Part shown: positions 1 through 10,431 of the stretch, piece after piece
How positions within the stretch are numbered: position 1 is the first letter of the stretch
Layout: each line of letters begins with the position of its first letter
Assembly (NCBI GenBank): GCA_949752735.1
Contig: OX457041.1
Location: 21,250,117 to 21,314,116 of the forward strand
Reading direction: 5' to 3'
DNA length: 64,000 bases
Source of the DNA: Lumbricus terrestris
Lineage: Eukaryota > Annelida > Clitellata > Crassiclitellata > Lumbricidae
Made by a program: the position numbers and the translations under genes
The notes under the pieces: model-generated
The model's database searches: none
Told to the model about the DNA's origin: nothing
Seen by the model: only the letters and a program-made list of their open reading frames with translations

Positions 1-3000
1 GGGAATAAGACATGCAGTGCCCAGTAAAACTACACAGCATGAATACGACATGGAGACAGAGAGAAAACTATTCTAAAAACTATAACAGGCCACTATAAGG
101 ATGCATGAAGCTTCAGTTGATGGCCTGTTTGCAGTGGTGGTGGTTGTGGTTAGAGGCTAATGAAAACAGAATGTAAAGTTCAACAAAGTCTGGAGCTATT
201 CAGGTCAAAAGTCTGGCACAGAGGAATAACATGGAAATCTAGTACATTCTTCTCTCTTCTAAATAACAAGTATCTTATATTTCAAACAAATAACAAGTAT
301 CTTATATTTCAAACAAGACAGTTTATTTATGCGTGTCTGTGTGTGTGTTTGCACAAGAATGCATACACATGCGCCTGTGAGTGTGAAGTATATGTGTTTG
401 TATGCACATATGTGCATGTGTGTTTGTGCATACATGTAAGTTAGATAATTAAATGCAAAACTGGCAGCTGGCTGCAGTCACTTCAACTGATCTACAGTGG
501 CAGCACTACTCTGGTCATCCTTCAAGACTTTATGTTTTACACCATAAAAGCTTAACATGTTAAACAGAAGAGAGACAAATAAATTAGAGTGTATACAAGG
601 AGAAAACTGATGCAGCCTTAAAGAATTAAGTTTCATCTCTGAAAGTGCATCATTAAAAAGTTGCAGCCAGAGGTCAAAAACCTGTCTCAATGTGTACATG
701 TATACGAGGCATCATATTTACGAAGCCATGTGTATTGTCTAATAGGGATACAGCAAGAGGCCGAACAGGGATAATTTGTTCCCGGGCATGTAGCTGAGGG
801 GGTAAAAAATTGAGGAAGCAAAGTCATAACTCTGATAGAGGTTTTTTAATTGAAAAACTTAATTTACACTTTCGACATGTGGTGCATGTTCTGTACTTGT
901 CCCAGGTGCAACAGCAATTTCTGTGTATTTATGCATGAATGTATGTATGTGAGTTCATGTATGTATGTATATATATATGAATATATAATATATATCATGT
1001 AGACATATACGTAGCCTGTGTATTCACCTCTTTCAATGTATGCTTATGTGTAAGCATGCATCAACAGAAGTGTCATTAATAGTACATTACATTCATGAAG
1101 CCGGGTTCGGAACCTTTCAATAAGTGCTGTCAGAGTCGCAGGTTAAGTGTAGAGTTTTTCATTGAATACCCACAAGTATTATAAGGATCACAAACTGGAA
1201 AAATTCAAACTCCCAACTACCTTAGCAACCTCACTGAGTACTGACTGACTTAGTTTTATACAATTCACCTGTATTTGTAAGGCACTATTGTTTAATGCTG
1301 AAGATGCTAAGTGCAGCTGAGCATGAAGCACTGGCTCTTATCAATACTTGCCAGTGGCCATCATGAGGAGATTTGAAAGCACAATCTTAGTACTACAAGG
1401 TGAGCATTGTACCAATCAGTCAAATGTCTTTTATTCTTCTACTTCATGTTTTTTGCCTGTCAGCATTGTTCAACTGAACAATGGCATCACTACTCTCGAT
1501 GTCTCCTCCTTTAGTTCACTGTATCCATCCACCATTATAACTTCTACCATGGTGGTTTTCTCTCATTCTCTTTCCATCCGTTCTTCCATCAGGGACAGTT
1601 CTCAGTTGGGTTCCTCACCCCCCAAGTATGTGACGATCGACTCCCCTCCCCTTATAGTAGTCATAAAAGATATTTCCTCCACAACCCTAATCCTCACTAT
1701 GTAGGAATTACCTGGTAGGTAAATAATGGGGACCTTGCAGTTTTTGCAAACTATACACAAAGACTAGAATTGTCTGCTTGACCTTATGCTAAGCTGCACT
1801 AACAATCTCGTTTACAGGTGACAGTGCTCAATGCTGCTCATATCAGGTATTGGTATGCTACTACAATGGTACCCTGGGAATACCTCATTTTTATCATTGC
1901 TTCTGGCAGTAACCTGCATGGTTTTGGAAAAGGCGGACTGCTGAAAGACAAACAGTAAACAGCTATGTTAGGGGAACGTGTGGCTCTCATGCAGCCTGAC
2001 AAATGATACACTTGTCAAACAAATAACACATGTTACCACAACACGTGTGGTTCTGGTAGCGAACGAACGCAGCAGGCAGATCAAGGAGAAAATGGAGAAG
2101 TATTTAGCAAAAAGCAGATTAAGACAGAACCATCTGCAAGGGATGGCTGTGTGACAGAATGAAAGCCAGTGTTTCCTCTAAGCCTTAACAAGCTGTGGGA
2201 TTTATTTTGTTGGGTAATTGAAGAACGCCTAAGGTAACCCCAAAGAGACAGTCATGGTTAGGAAGTGCAGTGACTTTGACTTAGTTTTCTAAATGTCAGC
2301 ATACTAGATCAGAAGGCCAGTTCACTCCATTGCCATATCTATCCAAACCACACTTCTGCAGCTAAAGTTATATCATTCTGAAGCTATGAATTTCAGTGTT
2401 GAATAGCAACAAAGCAAAGTTAACTGTCAGGTAATATTATTGTGTCTTATATGCAATTCTTGTATAACTCTGCCCTGTGGATGTTGATTTTGATTTAATA
2501 TGAGGAATTGAAGATTAACTCATCATCATGTGTGTCCTACTCAGGCCATCTGCCATCGGTCTCAATGTATTGACTGCTTGGAATTGATTTTATTGCATAA
2601 TTATACATGTAGGCTTTCGTTTGTCCTCATTCTATGCTTTGAGCAATATCATAATGTCAGACTATATTAACTGGCTTCACGCTGTCCTATGCTTGAAATT
2701 CACTGGATTGCAAATCTGTTTTGCAGTGCCATTAATGATGCCTTACATGCATTGTTGTAACAGCATCACAGAAGTCTTAGAATAGTCTAGATATGAGATT
2801 AGAACACCTGTTAATTAAGCCAGCCTCTACAACCAGCCCTGGAATGTTACATATGGGTAAGCTTCAATCTAATCCGTACTCACCAAAGTCTCCAACCTGA
2901 CCTGCCGGATTTCAACTGGACATCTCCCATGGAAGATGCCTGTGGATCATGGCTTCAATTTTTAAAATACAACCCTCAAATACACTGTGCACAGTCCATT

Positions 3001-3580
3001 ATTTCCAGCTAACTGCTGTAACATGTAGCCAGCAACTGCAAAATTCTACAGAATCGAACAGAATGTCGAATGAGGCTGATATCCACATGCAACAACCTTC
3101 ACCACAGGCCAAGTGTGAACAGGTGTAGTACACATCAAAAATCACTGGCTGTGTGTGTGGCTCATAGCAAAAGCCTCAAGCTGTTCATTCATATCAGTAT
3201 TTATAAAGGTTGCATACATGTCAAAAACATCAATACATGGGCTGCTTGCAATTGTAGTCGTATACGATGATATCTTTAAAAAATCTCAGCTTAAAACAGG
3301 AAACCTTGATAATGCTTCAATTCACCATTTAAAGTATATTACGCAAGTACTGTCAGTTAATTATATGTGAAACACTGAACAAATAAATTTTCAAGACAAA
3401 TTCCTCTTAGATGCTTTTGACCTTGTAACACAAGATCACAGTCAGAGGGCATGGGTTCAAGTGCATATCAAGAAGAGGTAGAAAAAAAGGCTATAGAATA
3501 CAAAACCGAGGTCTTTTTCGAAACCAGGGTTCAGGTTCCCAAAAAGATAGGTAATCCAGGTACCATAAAATTCAAGCTTC
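1..3580. other. Intergenic stretch without a recognised gene
   Basis: I see no exon-like conserved coding sequence here. A 28-bp unit containing AACAAGTATCTTATATTTC is tandemly duplicated at about 264-319. TG/CA-rich imperfect microsatellite lies at about 325-435. An ATGT/TA-rich run covers about 935-1000. A 118-codon open frame at 1348-1704 has no recognisable domain and is treated as chance. Confidence 0.6.
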
Positions 3581-3589
3581 CCTAGCCAA

Positions 3590-4660
3590 GGAACTCCCAG
3601 AGAAACCAAGACTGGAGTAAAAAGCTCACATAGGTATGATGGAGCTTGAGACAGAATGCAGCGCCAAGCAATAGACGAAACTCTATAAGCAATGCGTTGC
3701 TGCAGTGGGAGCCAGTGGAGGTCGTCCCTCATGAAGGCAGAAACGTGAGCAAACCGGGAAATGCCACCAACCAAGCGTGCTGCAGATCGAAGGACCCTAA
3801 CCAAGGAGTTCAAGTGGACCTGTGGGAGGCCAACATAAAGAGGAGAGCAGTAATCTAAGCGGCTGCAAACAAAGGCATGGACAAGAGTAGAAGATGCAGT
3901 GAATGAGAGAGAGCGAGCAACGACGCGCAGCTGTCGAATTTGGAAATAGCAGGCAAGTGACAGGGAAGAGATGTGCTTAGAAAAGAAGAGTTCTTGGTCT
4001 AAGATGACACCAAGGTCTCGAACAGAGGTAGAGAAGGTTACAAGGGGAAACTCATGTGCGAGAGCAGCCAAGTCAATCTTGGACAGCTGCTGGCGAGTTC
4101 CCAGCCATATGAATTGCGTCTTCAAAGAAATAAGTCGCAATCGATTTGATGAAAGCCAAGAAGTAAGGGTGTCAGAAGCGCAGACCATAAGGCGAACAGT
4201 TTTGGCTGCGTCCTCAGCAAAGCATTGAGCATATGATTGGACATCATCAGCGTAGGAGTGACTTCGCAATGAGCAAGAAGCGAGCAAAGAGCCAATGTCT
4301 GCAGTGAAAAGGATATAGAGCAAGGGCCCTAGAACAGAGCCCTGTGGAAGGCCGATTGGAAAGGGAATCCAAGGGGAACGAGTGGAGTGAAAGACAGTGG
4401 AAGAGGAGCGGTCAGCTAGATAAGATGTTAGCCAGTCAAGGGGCAGAGCAGAGATGCCAAAAGAGGTAGAAAGTCGATGAATGAGAATATTGTGATCGAC
4501 AGTGTCGAAAGCAGCACTCACGTCGTAGAGAGCCAGAAGAGTTACCTGCGATTTGTCAATCGCATTGTAAACATCAGACAGAAGACGGAGAAGAAGGGTC
4601 TCGGTGGAGTGCCCCTTACGAAAACCAGATTGGTTCGGTGGGAGAAGCATGACTGATTCG
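3590..4660 (-). pseudogene. CR1-like LINE fragment, reverse transcriptase C-terminal half
   Basis: An open minus-strand frame encodes the typical order of a CR1/L2-clade reverse transcriptase. First comes a motif NQSGFRKGHSTET, then an AAFDTVDH block with the first catalytic Asp, then LPQGSVLGPLLY, then SYADDV (catalytic YADD) near 4230-4256, and last LDYCSPLYVGLP and DLHWLPLQQRIAYRV. The endonuclease and the first part of the RT are missing at the 5' side, as expected of a 5'-truncated LINE copy. At the 3' side recognisable similarity stops after the PSYLCELFTPV block near 3590; the open frame runs on to 3457 through unrelated sequence. There is no internal stop, so the insertion is fairly young or evolves slowly, but it cannot encode a complete enzyme. 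Confidence 0.85.
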
Positions 4661-4924
4661 CCTTTACGTATGACTGATGTCTCCTGCAATTATGATATCA
4701 GCGCTACAGAAGATACTGGATTAATCTATATCATATATCGGTTGATGGGACAATTGTCCTCCCAAATTCGTGTGTATCTTGATAATGGTGCTACAGAATT
4801 CACTGCACAACAATATTATTCATTTCCAGCATTCAATTAATATCCTTTCAATGATAATCTATATAAATAAAAATGTAAAACGTTACTTTTTGTGGCCTCA
4901 GAACTCGATAAATTCTTCACCGAT

Positions 4925-5045
4925 TCTTTTCAAAATTTTCGCAAACCGTTCCATTCAAACATAAGCGTGTTGTTATAATGCCTTTTGGGAAAAAGCGCAA
5001 TCTTTTCGACCAAAAAACACAACTATGCGAACGATTTGACCTATC
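4925..5045. repeat. Repeat module, copy 1
   Basis: This roughly 120-bp module runs from the CGCAAACCGTTCCATT motif through GCGCAATCTTTTCGACC to CTATGCGAACGATTTGA. It recurs almost identically at 5199-5310, about 267 bp downstream. Its flank (AAATGTAAAACG) also recurs as TAACGTTTTACATTTT before copy 2. I cannot assign it to a named family. Confidence 0.75.
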
Positions 5046-5198
5046 TCGATTTCAATTTCAAACCGACGTTGCTTCCGACTGCGGCCGTCTATTTATAGCA
5101 CATATAGGCTACGTGCGTTGTTTTTATAGCGCATATATTTATCTAGCTGTTGATTTCTACAGCAACAAAAACTAACGTTTTACATTTTTATTTATATA

Positions 5199-5310
5199 GA
5201 TTTTCGCAAACCGTTCCATTCGAACATAAGCGGGTTGTTATAATGCCTTTTGGGGAAAAGCGCAATCTTTTCGACCAAAAAACACAACTATGCGAACGAT
5301 TTGAGCGATC
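5199..5310. repeat. Repeat module, copy 2
   Basis: Near-identical second copy of the module at 4925-5045, with only a few base differences (for example CATTCGAAC versus CATTCAAAC, and GCGGGTTG versus GCGTGTTG). It leads directly into a purine-rich tandem repeat. The composite ends near 5690 in a GGCGGGGTACAGCTAGT-like sequence. Confidence 0.75.
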
Positions 5311-5374
5311 TCGAATTTTACAAAATCAAGGATCTCGGAGTTTTACGGACGGATGGACAACGGACGTACGGACG

Positions 5375-5655
5375 GGGAGGGACAAAGGAGAGGAAGAGAG
5401 GGGTGAGTGTGAAAGGGAGGAAGCGGGAGGAAGAGGGAGGGACAAAGGAGAGGAAGAGAGGGGTGAGTGTGAAAGGGAGGGAGCGGGAGGAAGAGGGAGG
5501 GAGAAAGGGGAGGGAGAGAGCGAGGGAGAGGGATGGAGGAAACGGGAGGAGGGTGTGAGGCAGGGAAGGGGAGGGGAGGGGACGGGAGGACAGAGGCAGG
5601 AAGGGAGACAGAGGAAGGGAAGTAGGGAGTGAGGGTGGGAGGGAGAGTCTTTTCA
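5375..5655 (+). repeat. Purine-rich 60-bp tandem repeat
   Basis: The plus strand is almost pure G and A for about 270 bp. A 60-bp unit (starting GGGTGAGTGTGAAAGGGAGG) repeats at 5401 and 5461 with a few substitutions, then decays into irregular GGGAGG and GGGAAGG runs. Open frames on both strands through this tract (Arg/Glu/Gly-rich or Pro/Ser/Leu-rich) follow from base composition and are not genes. Long homopurine-homopyrimidine mirror tracts can form triplexes; whether this one does is unknown. Confidence 0.85.
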
Positions 5656-5691
5656 GCCACAGCAACGCGTGGCGGGGTACAGCTAGTGCAT

Positions 5692-6158
5692 AAATAAATA
5701 TTAAAATGGATCAGATTATTTTACCATTTACTGATAAATATATATATATATATATATATGCAAAAGTACACTGTATTCAATAGTAACCATAATATTATTA
5801 CCTGATAAATTTATCAGGTAATAAACTTTACCCCACGTACGGACTGCTCAGCAGGTAATTAATAATTTACGATGATAGGATAATAGTCAATACAAACGTG
5901 AGTCACACCACACAGATAACATAACAACATGAATCATAAAAAACAGCACAAGAAAGAAAACTTAGTTAAAACCGATGACTATATTATGGTAATCTATCAC
6001 TTAAGCATTCTAAATTTATTTGTCATTGCATGGATAAGTATATGAAAGCAAATATGGTAATCAATCATATTAGCGTTCAAAATTATTCGCATTGCAAGGG
6101 GCGGGGAGAGAGATAATGGTAATCACTCTGACACGAAGAGCGCACAGGTGCAGGATTG
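5692..6158. other. Non-coding stretch with TA microsatellite and short palindrome
   Basis: No gene is seen. A (TA)n run lies at about 5739-5758. A short perfect palindrome, TTACCTGATAAATTTATCAGGTAA, is centred near 5808; it is reported by position with half-site TTACCTGATAAA. Confidence 0.5.
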
Positions 6159-6166
6159 CTTCCCAC

Positions 6167-6414
6167 CAAGGCCGTAGCTAGGGGGTGTTTTAAAATGTAA
6201 AAAATAAAAGAATGCGTTTACTAGCACATGATGTAAAAACCTTGAAATAAAACCATGAAAACACTCCCCCCCCCTCAAATGAAAAATGTAAAAAAAAATT
6301 AATGAATTGGTGATATTTTCTGAAGATTTTGGCCGGATGACAAAAAAATCATCAGTTTTTTCGGATGGGAAACTGAAGAAACACCCCCGAAATCAAATCC
6401 TGGCTACGGTATTG
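6167..6414. mobile_element. Non-autonomous hAT-like element (248 bp)
   Basis: Exact 8-bp direct repeats CTTCCCAC lie at 6159-6166 and 6415-6422. Inside them the ends are inverted: CAAGGCCGTAGCTAGG on the left and the reverse complement CAATACCGTAGCCAGG on the right. An 8-bp target duplication with CA-starting inverted ends fits the hAT superfamily. The interior contains GATGACAAAAAAATCATCAG, a motif shared with the elements at 33946, 50091 and 60086. No transposase is encoded. Confidence 0.75.
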
Positions 6415-6422
6415 CTTCCCAC

Positions 6423-6987
6423 AACCCGACCAAAAATGCCCACTCAACCTTCCATTCGCCAGATGGCGCTAACAAACCGAGTAGTAGGATGTGATAAACG
6501 CCTTGCATGGCTGTCGACAGTTAAATTCGACTCCTGTAGCGCTGATCACTTGTGATCATCTGTTCGTTACTTATTGTAATCATAGTGCATTGTATCAGTT
6601 TGAAAAATAAGCCAAGGTTATTATTATTATTATTATTAAATGGGAAATTTTTTAATATTGGTCCAACACAATATAAATTGACGAAAAATAATTGTTGCCT
6701 ATAAAACGGTTAGACTGACAAAACTAATTTTTGTCGAAATAGAAGCCGGATTGATGGATTCCTGTCAAATTAGAAGTCGGACCAATGAAAAATAACAAAG
6801 CCACATTGGACGAATAACTTATAATGCTAAAGCGTAGATTACCTGGACTATAATTATTAATTCTGAATTACAGTAAACGCTGCTCCTTTTTTTACAAATT
6901 TTATCGTCATATATCATAACGCCATGACTCGCTCGTTTCTATCCAGCATAGCCTCTGTTTGTATTGTTATAGACAAACTGGACAGAC
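6423..6987. other. Non-coding stretch
   Basis: AT-rich, with a short (TTA)n run near 6620-6640. No gene or recognised repeat seen. Confidence 0.5.
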
Positions 6988-7153
6988 TTATAGTATCCGG
7001 GACCGAATGACGACGCTAACCCTACCACTAACCCTAATATAACCGACCCTCACAACAGTTAACCTGACCCTCACGACGCCCAATCTGACCCTAACCGACC
7101 CTCACGATTCCTAAACCTAAACCTAACCGACACATCGGTCCCGGATACTATAA
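6988..7153. mobile_element. Short inverted-repeat element with telomere-like interior
   Basis: TTATAGTATCCGGGACCGA at 6988-7006 is answered by its reverse complement at 7135-7153. The roughly 130-bp interior is a degenerate array of CCCTAA-like words (CTAACCCTA, CGACCCTCAC, CCTAACCGACCC). A 9-bp direct repeat GACAAACTG lies a few bases outside each arm (6972-6980 and 7160-7168) and could be the target duplication, with true ends slightly outside the annotated arms. No coding capacity. Confidence 0.7.
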
Positions 7154-7169
7154 TTATGCCGACAAACTG

Positions 7170-8110
7170 AATATTACTATGGTATAACCATAACAGTAGT
7201 CACAGTACTGTTCCAACACTTTTCCAACTTGGCTTGTATCAATAACTGGCGAACTAAACGCCTCCGATTCCAAACACAACTGGACCTAATGCAAAACATT
7301 GTCAACCTGTGGCATAGGCGTACGCAAAACTACCATTTATCATCAAAACATATATCGCAACGAAATCATCACCAAACATCAAAATATCACCGATCAGCAC
7401 ACAGAAATATTAAATATTAAATGAAACTGAGCACTGGCTTACTTTATGAACCAACAAAAAGTCCTGTTTGCTTTGCCGTGGCGTTTTACCAATGGCAATA
7501 ATATTTAGGCAAGCGCCGATGTGTAAGGGTTCGTCCATAAGTTACATGAGATCGCAACAAGTAAGAACATCACGAATACGAGCACTGCGTTTACAACTAT
7601 GTATAAGAAAGGCGTCCCGAAGCTACCAACTGCTCGAAACTTTGAGAATTGTTGAATTTTTCTCTGTCGGCGTCGACGGCATTTGAAGCCGCAAATTAAC
7701 TGCTGGAATCCATGTAGGAACTGATTTGGCACCAATTAGTAAGTTTTACATGGGTTCATGTTAGGTCTACAGTAAAAATAAGTTCTTTATACTGTGTTCA
7801 TACTGACAGTTTGGAAACTGAAACCGAGAGACAGAAAGGATGACGAGAATCATGGAATACAAAGCTGACAGTCTAAAAATACTTACAATGTTATGGATGG
7901 ATGGATCCAGATTTGACAAGGGCTTATGACAACAGAGGCCGTTGCTCTCGGGAAAAATTTGTTTGGTATAATAGAGTTCTTAATTTACAATTTTATAATC
8001 GAAAGTAAATTACTTATAGGCTTGTCGTAACATAAATGAATAGGCTATGGAAAATGCCATGTACTTCGCAGTATGTAGGCTATATATTAGTTTATTTCCA
8101 TAACACAACA
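7170..8110. other. Non-coding stretch
   Basis: Several 60-80 codon open frames occur but show no recognisable domain. I see no repeat or gene that I can support. Confidence 0.45.
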
Positions 8111-8114
8111 GGAA

Positions 8115-8300
8115 AAAACTCTGTAAGTTCACTTTCCTGAGCAGCTCTAAACAGCACGGTGTCAGCCTCTTCATAGCGTCAGGATTTAAGTAGCCGTCTA
8201 AGTCTGTTCATGAAGCCCTCAAGGCAGGTCTTGTCCTTTCCACTCGCATGGCCACACCATGCAAACGAAGCATACATCAGACGAGATATGATAGTATGGG
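8115..8300 (-). pseudogene. LINE reverse-transcriptase C-terminal fragment (degraded)
   Basis: The reverse strand can be read as SRLMYASFAWCGHASGKDK, then LEGFMNRLRRLL, a stop, and YEEADTVLFRAA. This resembles the region downstream of the RT domain in jockey/I-type LINEs (RLLYASPAWWGF ... EAFLRR ... ADDKLF). It contains an in-frame stop and has no remaining catalytic motif. The assignment is from remembered family patterns. Confidence 0.45.
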
Positions 8301-8319
8301 ACTATGGGCAGCAGATGGG

Positions 8320-9819
8320 CAAGAATAGATAATTGGGCAAATACAAAAACTAACTTTCAATAGCATTCCTTTGGCAGGTATATTTGTTTATTCAAGAAAA
8401 TTAAGTTGACATACTGTAACTTATTACACGAGAAACGAAATGAAAAGTGGACTATTTATCTGTTTCTTCCAAAGTCTAAGCTGGGAAAGTTTTTACTGGT
8501 TCCCAGCTAACACTGTAAACAGTTCGGAAGAGTACTCACAAGATGAAATTAAAATCGCCTTTCCGGGCAGTTCAAATTAACATTTCTTGGCAAAATACAA
8601 TACCTCAGAATAGGATGCCCATTAAGCCTACATGCAACTGATTCTCAAAATTTTTATTTACGTTTTTTCATGTACCAGGAATTTTAATGGTTTCTGGGGA
8701 GAAAAGTACTCAAGTAGAGTGGCCTTCTTCAGGGTTTTTGTCATCCTCTTCTCATCTCAACTAACTCCAAGTTAGTCCACAAGGAAACCCAGGGCTCAAA
8801 GTGTGACTGGATGGTCATGGATGGCGTCCACGCACTTATTTTCAAATCTGAGCACCATCCCACCACTTGTTAGGACAGCACAGCCTGGAAGGATCACTTT
8901 TCTTTCTACACTTTAAGCACTGAAGAAACCTTTTTTTCCCTTCTGCATAGAAAACGGCAAAGTTTTGTATCACAATGCAATTTCACGCATGCAAGTTTTC
9001 GGTCATGGGGATTGCAGTCATTGTGGAGTGTCATTTACATAGGACCGTACAATTTGCATATATGCCATCCGAGAGGAGGGAAGACAAACAAGTAGGAGCA
9101 AATGTATGTTTGCATCAACACGAGCACTCAGAGTGCCTGTAAAGAACCTTTCAAAAGTGGTGATATTAACAGTTCAGTGGAATACTCATCAGTGGATTTT
9201 TATGCTCTAAGTACCACCATGCATTTTAAAAGTCATTCCAACTCCATTAAAATTACATTACACTACACTATACAATGACAACATGTACAATAAGGTTGCA
9301 TAAAAATAGTTTTACATTTTTAATTATTTATCTATCACACTTATTATATGAACAAGGTCAGTAAGATTGAATTGCAGCACAAGACAAAAGAGAGCGAACA
9401 ACATGTCCAGGGTCACTACGTAGATTCCGTTTAACAGGCTCAAATCCATAATCGTAGTTTGGAACTGCAAACCCAGTGAGCTTCCAGATAAATACTGGGA
9501 CAAATATTGTAACAAATTGCAATGATTAATATTGGTGCAGAGTGATGGTTGACTGGCAACAGACAGGCACAAAGAACAGATGGACTTGGGCTCGATACCT
9601 GCTAGCACGGTAAGGCTGACTTTCACACCCTAGGGGCAATGATAAAAATGAACAGCAGTACGACAAATCAGCAACTAACAGACTGTCATACAGTTATAAA
9701 TTGGCACTTGTTAAACTTGTAATATGTGTTGGTACCATGTAATCATACTGCAGTTGAATTGAATAAACGATCATCATCGTCGTCGTCGTCATCATCATCA
9801 TCAAGATATTAGTGTTAAT
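8320..9819. other. 3' flank of PAAT, non-coding
   Basis: Downstream of the PAAT stop on the minus strand; the proximal part is probably 3' untranslated sequence. A (CGT/CAT)n trinucleotide run occupies about 9771-9802, immediately beyond the stop codon. No further exon is recognisable. Confidence 0.45.
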
Positions 9820-10431
9820 CTAATCCTGGTTCTTGTTCTCAATTCTTTGGGAAAGTCTATCACTATTTGACGTGATATCTGGACGTAAACAAAGGAACAA
9901 ACTGTCCAGTCGCTCTGAAAGTCTTCTTTCCAGATCACCAATTGAGTCTGTCATATGTTTTTCCAGTCGCTTTTCTGCCTCTTCAACTGCAACAACCAAG
10001 CGTTGCTCTAAGCATCCCATGGAAAGAGGTGAATTACAATGGAGGCATCTCACCAGCTTCCAGTCAGTTGAATCTGATGTAGAGCAAACACATTTTGAAT
10101 TTACACTCATGCAATCTGAGTGATCCATTGTTCTGCCACCAGGCGCAACTTTTGAATTTTCGACTGTCCCAGATGCATTCGAGTTTTCAATACTGCAATG
10201 CAATTTTTGACTTGTGAGTTCAGTCAAATCTGGTTTCTGAAGACTGTGCCCCAGAGAAACATTGTTCTGAATCAGATCAGAGAAAGAACTGAGCAAGTCT
10301 CTTTGTGGCACTGGAGCAGACCCAAACGGCACTGAAGCTGCACAGACTGTACTTTCAGCAGACTGGTTTTTCATTTGACTCAACATTGAGATGAGCATAG
10401 CAGGCATGCCTCCAACATTCTGGGCTCTCTC
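9820..10431 (-). CDS. C10orf88: PAAT coding exon 4 (terminal)
   Basis: Starts after TGTCCAG in phase 0 and ends at a TAG stop at 9822-9820; 203 residues. It begins ERAQNVGGMPAMLISMLSQ and passes through a Ser/Asn-rich poorly conserved stretch with several Cys, including CVCSTSDSTDWKLVRCLHC. It ends with the coiled-coil-like AVEEAEKRLEKHM and LERRLSERLDSLFLCL, positionally equivalent to the C-terminal MEKKLMDYIDQRI helix of the human protein. Confidence 0.85.
   Translation of the reverse strand, partial: ERAQNVGGMPAMLISMLSQMKNQSAESTVCAASVPFGSAPVPQRDLLSSFSDLIQNNVSLGHSLQKPDLTELTSQKLHCSIENSNASGTVENSKVAPGGRTMDHSDCMSVNSKCVCSTSDSTDWKLVRCLHCNSPLSMGCLEQRLVVAVEEAEKRLEKHMTDSIGDLERRLSERLDSLFLCLRPDITSNSDRLSQRIENKNQD

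Noticed and set aside
1348..1704. 118-codon plus-strand frame, Ser/Thr/Ile-rich
   Set aside because: No domain, no splice context and no similarity I recognise.
5318..5665. Pro/Ser/Leu-rich and Gly/Arg/Glu-rich open frames
   Set aside because: A direct consequence of the homopurine-homopyrimidine tandem repeat; no start context or homology.
7013..7128. True interstitial telomere
   Set aside because: The CCCTAA words are too degenerate and are enclosed by inverted repeats, which fits a mini-element better.
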